NCBI RefSeq assembly: GCF_001653135.1
Contig: NZ_BDDS01000020.1
Location: forward strand, 1 to 64,000
Direction of reading: 5' to 3'
Length of the DNA stretch: 64,000 nt
From: Pseudoalteromonas neustonica
GTDB taxonomy: Bacteria > Pseudomonadota > Gammaproteobacteria > Enterobacterales > Alteromonadaceae
Position 1 is the stretch's first letter; each line of letters starts with the position of its first letter. Shown here in pieces: positions 58,998 through 64,000 of the stretch. The position numbers and the translations under genes are program-made. The notes below the pieces were generated by a model. The model saw nothing but the letters and a program-made list of their open reading frames with translations. It ran no database searches and was not told where the DNA came from.

Positions 58998-60077
58998 ATG
59001 ATGAAAAAGCTGTATTGGTTATTAACTGTGAATTGCATTTTATTTACAGGTGCTTCTTATGGCGAGATTAACTTCTCAGGATTTACCAGCATCAATGCCG
59101 GTAAGGTTTTATCTGGAAGTGGAGTCCCGCAATACGATATACCCCCTACCTTTTTAGCTGACTATCCGATTGTTTCAGCTTACTCAGAAGATATTTCATT
59201 TAAGCCTGAAAGCTTATTCGGCCTACAAATTAATGCTGATTTAGCCGAAGGTTTATCCATGACAGGTCAAATTGTTGCCCGAGGGGCTAATGATTTTGAT
59301 GCAACAATCGAGTGGGCATACATATCTTATGAAATAAATGAACATTGGACGATCCAAGCAGGTAAAAAGCGTTTGCCGCTGTTTTATTATTCAGATTTTT
59401 ATGACGTAGGTTATGCCTATGTGTGGATGCGTCCACCTGCTGATAATTACACATGGCAAATATTTAACTACAACGGTGTTAACGCACTCTATAGTGGTGA
59501 GATTGGTGATTGGTCTGTCATGGGTAATCTTTATTACGGTGAAGAAGACGATAAGGAAAATAAACTGCTCAGTGAGTTTTTTTTCAAAGAGCCTACGCGT
59601 GAAATTTGGCGTGACATGCTTGGTGGAGTACTGCAGTTAAACAAAGATTGGTTTGAAGTTCGCTTAACTCATATGACATACAAAAATGAGCGCTACCGTA
59701 AAGGTGAGCAAGTATTATTTGATGGTGAAACTAGCCGAACAGGTAAATTTTATGGTGTTGCGGTTAATTTAGATTTTGATAATTTATTTATACTAACAGA
59801 GCTAAATCGGTTGGATTTAAATGGCAACCTTGATACCTCAATGATTACCTTAGGCTACCGCTTTGATACCATCACTCCTTATGTTACCTATTCTCAATTT
59901 GAAGAAGATGCCGAGGATGGTGAACAACATGATACAACGTCGGTTGGCGTACGCTGGGATTTTCATTCCTCTGCGGCTTTTAAAGTCCAATTTGACAAAG
60001 TGAATGATGAATCCTTTGATTTGGCCGTTGCAGGTGATAGTGAGTCGATCACATTTGGCATTGATTTGGTATTTTAA
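58998..60077 (+). CDS. Outer-membrane porin-like beta-barrel protein
   Basis: The 359-residue protein has a signal peptide (about 1-22, ending ASYG), then alternating amphipathic strands and a terminal aromatic (ITFGIDLVF), as in outer-membrane porins. Segments such as HWTIQAGKKRLPLFYYSDFYDVGYAYVWMRPP and FDTITPYVTYSQFEED are typical of porin barrels of about 16 strands. No plug domain is present. Its gene is followed 10 bases later by a PstS-like gene, so it may pass phosphate or another anion; this is inference from position. The start is ATG 58998, with AAGGT at 58986-58990. Confidence 0.8.
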   Translation: MMKKLYWLLTVNCILFTGASYGEINFSGFTSINAGKVLSGSGVPQYDIPPTFLADYPIVSAYSEDISFKPESLFGLQINADLAEGLSMTGQIVARGANDFDATIEWAYISYEINEHWTIQAGKKRLPLFYYSDFYDVGYAYVWMRPPADNYTWQIFNYNGVNALYSGEIGDWSVMGNLYYGEEDDKENKLLSEFFFKEPTREIWRDMLGGVLQLNKDWFEVRLTHMTYKNERYRKGEQVLFDGETSRTGKFYGVAVNLDFDNLFILTELNRLDLNGNLDTSMITLGYRFDTITPYVTYSQFEEDAEDGEQHDTTSVGVRWDFHSSAAFKVQFDKVNDESFDLAVAGDSESITFGIDLVF

Positions 60078-60087
60078 GGAATAAGTT

Positions 60088-60504
60088 ATGATATTGTTTA
60101 AAAAAGTATTCTTATCGCTTTTATTGCTTAGTTGTTACTCAGTAAATGCCGAGGTTGTTATTATTGTTCACCCATCAAACAGTAGTAGTTTTGATCAATC
60201 TGAAATTTCAAAGCTTTTTTTAGGGAAAGCGAAATCATTTTCCGATGGGAATCAAGCTGTGCCATTAAATCAAGATGAAAGCTCTGCAGCGCGTAAAGAG
60301 TTTGATAGTAATGTACTATCTAAATCGGGCAGCCAATTAAAAGCTTATTGGTCAAAATTGATTTTTACGGGTAAAGGGTCACCACCAAAAGAAGTAGGAA
60401 ATGATGCAGATGTTATTGACTTAGTCAGTAAAAACCCAAGTATGATCGGCTATGTTGGGGCGGCCTCATTAACTGATTCAGTAAAATCAGTTGGAAAATT
60501 TTAA
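60088..60504 (+). CDS. PstS-like phosphate-binding-domain protein
   Basis: This 138-residue protein has a signal peptide (MILFKKVFLSLLLLSCYSVNA) and a short domain with the pattern of phosphate ABC-transporter binding proteins: IVHPSNSSSFDQSEISKLFLGKAKSF, AVPLNQDESSAARKEFDSNVL, YWSKLIFTGKGSPPKEV and SKNPSMIGYVG. It is about half the length of PstS, so it covers only one lobe-like region. Such short PstS-like proteins are common beside porins in marine gammaproteobacteria. The AAGGA ribosome site overlaps the porin stop. Phosphate binding is the family expectation, not shown here. Confidence 0.85.
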   Translation: MILFKKVFLSLLLLSCYSVNAEVVIIVHPSNSSSFDQSEISKLFLGKAKSFSDGNQAVPLNQDESSAARKEFDSNVLSKSGSQLKAYWSKLIFTGKGSPPKEVGNDADVIDLVSKNPSMIGYVGAASLTDSVKSVGKF

Positions 60505-60525
60505 ACGTTTATTTTGAGTGTATGT

Positions 60526-60778
60526 AAAATCGATTACATTAGGGGCTGTTGATATTTCAGGATTAAAATTTGTTCAATCTAGGGGCGATTTAATCGCGGC
60601 GCGAGGTTTGGAATCGAGTGGGGTAAGTAAAAATCGAGCAAAGCTTCCGCGTCCTGCTAACGCCCCTTACCTACATCCGTGTAGGTAACAAAGAGTTAAT
60701 CGCCTCTAGGAAGAACCCTTTGGGCAGCGCATGTTTAACCTCAAAAGATAAATAGGCCCTAAACCTGTAATCGATTTT
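60526..60778 (+). terminator. Terminator stem split by a repeat element
   Basis: AAAATCGATTACA (60526-60538) and TGTAATCGATTTT (60766-60778) are perfect 13-base complements followed by TT, as a strong rho-independent terminator for the porin/PstS-like operon would be. They are now 227 bases apart because a family 2 element (60539-60762) occupies the loop. As the element is itself palindromic at its ends, the arms could still meet. Confidence 0.75.
60539..60762. repeat. Family 2 inverted-repeat element, second copy
   Basis: The left end TTAGGGGCTGTTGATATTTC and the right end, in reverse, TTAGGGCCTATTTATCTTTT are imperfect inverted repeats. The inner segment 60571-60617 (caatctaggggcgatttaat and on) is the reverse complement of 31113-31164. 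It has no ORF and is a little longer than the copy at 31006. Confidence 0.72.
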
Positions 60779-60837
60779 TTATTAGCAGATACTTACCTGA
60801 ACTCGGGTTAAGTATCTACTAACGTATTGATTTAATA

Positions 60838-60985
60838 ATATAAAAATTCACTCAACTCTCCAATCGGAGATTTTCAGGGATAACAAGGCGAATTTACGCG
60901 TCGAATGCCTATTTCAAGTAAATTCAACGTAGTTAGCGTTGAAAATAGCCACTGGAGATAGATTTATTATCCCGAGTTTTGGTTA
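60838..60985. repeat. Possible REP-like palindromic region
   Basis: GGGATAA (60877-60883) and TTATCCC (60967-60973) frame a segment that contains nested inverted pairs: gaatttac/gtaaattc and CAACG/CGTTG. CTCCAATCGGAG adds a short hairpin at the left. It lies just past the stop of the NhaC gene and may serve as its transcript end. Only one copy is in the window, so its repeat nature is a guess. Confidence 0.35.
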
Positions 60986-60986
60986 C

Positions 60987-62369
60987 TTAGGCTATCACTA
61001 AAAACCCGATAAAAGCACACGCTGCTGCGATGAACGTATAGGGTAATTGTGTAACCGCATGGCTAATTAAGTTACAGCCTGAGCCTTGTGCCGCAAGGAC
61101 TGTTGAGTCTGAGTAAAAACAGGCTTGGCTACCAAATGATGATGCTGATAGCAGCGCACCAATTACCAGCGGAATATTCGCGTCAACCGCGACAGCTAAC
61201 GGCATTACAATCGGAATAGTGACCGCAAAAATACCCCAGCTTGAGCCAGTAGCAAACGCCAGTACTGCCATCGCTAAAAACACCACCGCAGGTAAATAGT
61301 CCGCGGTCATAAATGGGCTGAGTGAGTCAATAACAAACTGCGGTAGCAATAGTTTATCGCACACGTCTTTAAAAATAAACGCGGCAATTACAGTGGCAAT
61401 TGCTGGGATCATGCTTTTAAAACCATCAAGCATTTTTTCGATCATTTCAGCAAAGGGCATTAATTTTTGCAGCATATAAATAGGGATTGTCACTGCAAAT
61501 GTAGCTAATAGCCCTTTGTATACGTCAATATCGAAATACACAGTAAAGGCAACGAGCAATAAGATTGGCAATAAAAAGTTGTACAGTTTGCCGTGGTTAT
61601 CTGCGCTTTCAAAGCTTTCTTCTACTGCTTTAACTGCGTATTCGTCAGCAGTTTGTACTTCGTTATATTGTGCCGGGTCTACTTGTGCCTGCTCTTGCAT
61701 GGCTAATTGCTGTGCTTTTTTCATCGGCCCAAATAATGGAATAACACCCAGCACGACTAAGGGCACTAGCAATACCGCAAACCAGGCATACAGCATGTAA
61801 GGAATGGCTTGCATATACACAGCAATCCCTTGGCCTTCACTAGCAATATTGTTATCAACCAACAAGCCACCAAAAAAGACCGCCCAGGTAGATAAAGGTA
61901 CGAGTACACAAATTGGCGCAGCGGTAGAGTCAACCACATAAGCGAGCATTTCACGGCTGATTTTAAATTTATCGGTAATGCGCTTCATGGTTTCACCCAC
62001 GGTAAGTGCATTGAGGTAATCGTCGATAAAAATCACGATACCGAGGATAAAAGTCATCATTAATGATGAACGCGGGCCTTTACAAAAACGCAGTGCAAAG
62101 CTGCCAAATGCGGCTGCGCCACCAGTACGCACCAATAATGCGATTAACGCACCAAAGCCACCACACACTAAAATAAGCCAGCCAATGGTTTCATCGACCA
62201 TCACTTTTAAAGACGCAGCCGCAAAATTACTTAACATCGCAACAGGATCAAGCATGGCAAGGCCAACTAAGGAACCCATAAGTAGAGATAAAATAGGACG
62301 GCGTAAAATGATCGCCAATATCACCACCACAATGGGTGGCACAAGACTTAGCGCAGAAGGTTCAAGCAT
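60987..62369 (-). CDS. Na+/H+ antiporter, NhaC family
   Basis: This 460-residue protein has about 11-12 membrane helices. Markers are the early SLVPPIVVVILAIILRRPILSLLMGSLVG, GGFGALIALLVRTGGAAAFG, MTFILGIVIFIDDYLNALTVGETM (charged residues in a helix, seen as ion-binding in this family), ATGSSWGIFAVTIPIVMPLA and GALLSASSFGSQACFYSDSTVLAA. The NhaC family exchanges sodium for protons, and some members exchange other ions or malate-lactate. It sits alone; a marine host with sodium cycling fits well. The C-terminal IGFLVIA is at the membrane. Ribosome site not obvious in front of ATG 62369. Confidence 0.88.
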   Translation of the reverse strand: MLEPSALSLVPPIVVVILAIILRRPILSLLMGSLVGLAMLDPVAMLSNFAAASLKVMVDETIGWLILVCGGFGALIALLVRTGGAAAFGSFALRFCKGPRSSLMMTFILGIVIFIDDYLNALTVGETMKRITDKFKISREMLAYVVDSTAAPICVLVPLSTWAVFFGGLLVDNNIASEGQGIAVYMQAIPYMLYAWFAVLLVPLVVLGVIPLFGPMKKAQQLAMQEQAQVDPAQYNEVQTADEYAVKAVEESFESADNHGKLYNFLLPILLLVAFTVYFDIDVYKGLLATFAVTIPIYMLQKLMPFAEMIEKMLDGFKSMIPAIATVIAAFIFKDVCDKLLLPQFVIDSLSPFMTADYLPAVVFLAMAVLAFATGSSWGIFAVTIPIVMPLAVAVDANIPLVIGALLSASSFGSQACFYSDSTVLAAQGSGCNLISHAVTQLPYTFIAAACAFIGFLVIA

Positions 62370-62711
62370 TTAAGTATTCACAAAATAAAAAGTACTTGAG
62401 TGATTGGCCCAAGTGACTTAACAAAAACAAAGAATGTTAGCTCAAAGGCTTATATTCCAAGTCACTGCTTTTGCACGCAAATGTCACTTATAAATACAGT
62501 GAAGTGCGTTGGCTTATCGCCAGACGGTGCAGAGGGTGCACCGCTATTGTTGTGCCGATAAAAACATCAGCGAGAAAATAAGCTTGAATAAGGTTTTAGT
62601 CAACTAAAAAATATTATAGTTATGCCGTACTTTTAAATATTTAACGCTCATGCGTACATATTTAGTTTTATTCGATCGCAGGTTAAATGCGTAATTTATA
62701 GAGCAACAGAG
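62370..62711. other. Intergenic region between NhaC and chemoreceptor genes
   Basis: It lies upstream of the NhaC gene and downstream of the chemoreceptor gene, both on the - strand. One hairpin CGGTGCA/TGCACCG (around 62525-62543) is visible, without a T run. No ORF is supported. Confidence 0.35.
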
Positions 62712-63797
62712 TTAATGGTTATCAAGCTCATCAAGCAAATTCATCACGCGCTCACTAGCAGCTTCCATTTTATTTATATGTTTGATTGCTTTACTTCTTT
62801 CACCGTTATGTATTAGTACTAACGCTTCAACACCATTACGGTGTACCTCGCGGTGTGGCTCTTCAAGTTGTTTAAAAGCATTAAGTTTTTTGAAGTTCTG
62901 AGCTTGTTCAGAGTTATACCATTTCCCTAAGCGGCACATTGTGTGATCTGTAAAGTCGTCGATTGATTTTTTACTAGTACCGTTTGCAACAGCATAAACA
63001 TCGCCTTTCCAAACTATATGGTCTAGCTTAACGGTTTGAATAAATGAGCGCGTTGCAGCACTCGTAATAGTGTCTTTCATTTTGGTGCAGTGACTGATAA
63101 TTGCACTGTAATCGTTATTTAAAGAATCGAAATTGGTAGAAAGCTGGGCATTATTTTGTTGAATATCTGAAACTGACTCTACGGTTTCACCTGTTTTGGC
63201 AATAATTTCTTTAACCAGTTCAGACACTTCCTGTGCAGATTGATTTGTATTAGTGGCAAGTGTTCTAACTTCATCAGCAACCACACTAAAGCCTCTACCA
63301 GCTTCACCTGCACGTGCAGCTTCAATTGCTGCATTTAAAGCTAGTAGATTTGTTTGATCTGAAATTTTCGAAATGGTAACTACAAACGTATTTATGCTAT
63401 CAGCCATACTTGAAAGGCCTGAAATGTTTTCGGTCATACTTCCCATTTTTTTTGCCATAATTTCCATTTCATGAACAATATGCTTAAGTGAAACATTTGA
63501 GTTATCAAGTAGTTCATTGATTTGGTAGCTAACTTTACTTTCTTCATCAATGGTTAAATACGACTCTAAAACGGTTTGACGAACTCCTTCAATTTGAGTG
63601 ATACAATCAATAGAGCTTGTAAGTAAGCTTTCTTGAAATACTTGTATGTCGTTTTTTCTTTGATCATTAAGCTGTGTTTGTAAATGCTGCTTTTCATCAA
63701 AGAGGGTTTTGTTTTTCGCTTTTAATGTTTCGATCTCCTTTACTAGCGCATCATTTTGATTTTTTATTGATAAATACGTTTTACTCGAGACGAACAT
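62712..63797 (-). CDS. Soluble methyl-accepting chemotaxis protein with CZB domain
   Basis: This 361-residue protein has no membrane segment. The N-terminal 1-60 is a coiled coil (IKNQNDALVKEIETLKAKNK). A short signalling domain of about 200 residues follows with the conserved hairpin tip LNAAIEAARAGEAGRGFSVV and ADEVRTLA. The C-terminal CZB (chemoreceptor zinc-binding) domain has LDHIVWKGDVY, CRLGKWY, EPHREVH and a late helix. CZB domains bind zinc and have been linked to sensing zinc or oxidants such as hypochlorous acid. It would pair with the CheA/CheW array or a diguanylate cyclase elsewhere. Start ATG 63797. Confidence 0.9.
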   Translation of the reverse strand: MFVSSKTYLSIKNQNDALVKEIETLKAKNKTLFDEKQHLQTQLNDQRKNDIQVFQESLLTSSIDCITQIEGVRQTVLESYLTIDEESKVSYQINELLDNSNVSLKHIVHEMEIMAKKMGSMTENISGLSSMADSINTFVVTISKISDQTNLLALNAAIEAARAGEAGRGFSVVADEVRTLATNTNQSAQEVSELVKEIIAKTGETVESVSDIQQNNAQLSTNFDSLNNDYSAIISHCTKMKDTITSAATRSFIQTVKLDHIVWKGDVYAVANGTSKKSIDDFTDHTMCRLGKWYNSEQAQNFKKLNAFKQLEEPHREVHRNGVEALVLIHNGERSKAIKHINKMEAASERVMNLLDELDNH

Positions 63798-63886
63798 GCA
63801 GCTTTCCTGTCTTTTTTATTAAAAGAGAATTTAAAGTTAACTAATCTGGATTCTAAACGGCTTTGCTGAATTAGGCAAAAATGTTG

Positions 63887-64000
63887 TTATTTATTTAATA
63901 GCAAATTCTTTGGTGAAACGCCAAAATATTGCTTAAATAAACGGCTAAAATGGCTGGGGTTCGTAAAACCAATATCATAGCAAACTTTGCTTATTTGTTG
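63887..64000 (-). CDS. AraC-family regulator, C-terminal end (partial)
   Basis: The last 37 codons of a - strand gene that begins beyond the window's right edge. The sequence ISKVCYDIGFTNPSHFSRLF and KQYFGVSPKNLLL is the second helix-turn-helix of AraC/XylS regulators, with the usual end FGVSP. The stop TAA is at 63887-63889. The N-terminal effector domain, and thus the ligand, is not visible. It lies 89 bases upstream of the chemoreceptor gene on the same strand. Confidence 0.85.
   Translation of the reverse strand, partial: QQISKVCYDIGFTNPSHFSRLFKQYFGVSPKNLLLNK

Noticed and set aside
62520..62545. Riboswitch-like hairpin upstream of the NhaC gene
   Set aside because: A single 7-bp stem without surrounding conserved elements matches no riboswitch class I know.

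Overview
The window looks like a chromosomal segment of a marine gammaproteobacterium of the order Alteromonadales, most likely Pseudoalteromonas or a close relative. The grounds are AT-rich DNA, several very large Oar-type TonB-dependent receptors, proteins that match family patterns common in that group (VF530/DUF2132, TIGR02647, OsmC-YcaO fusion, DUF3820, GlyGly-CTERM tail), and short non-autonomous inverted-repeat elements between genes. I see no rRNA, tRNA, CRISPR array, phage or complete insertion sequence.

Region 1-5.9 kb is accessory DNA: a string of small genes all on the + strand, each separated by repeated junction sequences. Three junctions carry attC-like palindromes and four carry decayed 3' ends of a group II intron (domain V/VI-like hairpins, one with the maturase C-terminus) on the - strand. 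Two toxin-antitoxin modules (TacA-TacT GNAT type and HigB-HigA) sit among unknown cassettes. This fits a chromosomal integron cassette array or its relic; no integrase gene lies in the window.

Region 6-13.8 kb is a hydroxyproline/proline-peptide catabolic locus: a DapA-family enzyme, a TonB-dependent receptor, and an operon of trans-3-hydroxyproline dehydratase (C/T active site), Xaa-Pro peptidase and an ornithine-cyclodeaminase-type reductase. A palindrome centred on TGTATACA precedes all three transcription units, which suggests one GntR-type regulator encoded elsewhere. The operon ends in a mini inverted-repeat element that supplies its stop codon.

Region 13.8-36 kb is mostly core metabolism: flavin reductase/SDR/DCC operon, PEP carboxylase, a TPR sensor kinase, cytidine deaminase and uridine phosphorylase (convergent), an arginase-family ureohydrolase, a CorC/HlyC-type protein, a cyanophycinase-like exported protein, a branched-chain aminotransferase, a dual-specificity-phosphatase/diacylglycerol-kinase fusion, and the hmgA-maiA tyrosine degradation pair with a divergent MarR regulator.

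Region 37-50 kb centres on nutrient acquisition: an S1/P1 nuclease gene directly upstream of two Oar-type TonB receptors, a PhnD-like/membrane protein pair, and a lipoprotein 5'-nucleotidase. Region 50-64 kb holds an M16 lipoprotein protease, an ECF sigma factor with a membrane partner, an alpha/beta hydrolase broken by an in-frame stop, DUF1287 and DUF1801 proteins, the OsmC-YcaO fusion, a porin plus PstS-like pair, an NhaC antiporter, a CZB-type soluble chemoreceptor and the end of an AraC regulator.

A recurrent theme is the insertion of small inverted-repeat elements (two families) immediately behind stop codons, between genes and their terminators, and in one case inside the loop of a terminator hairpin.
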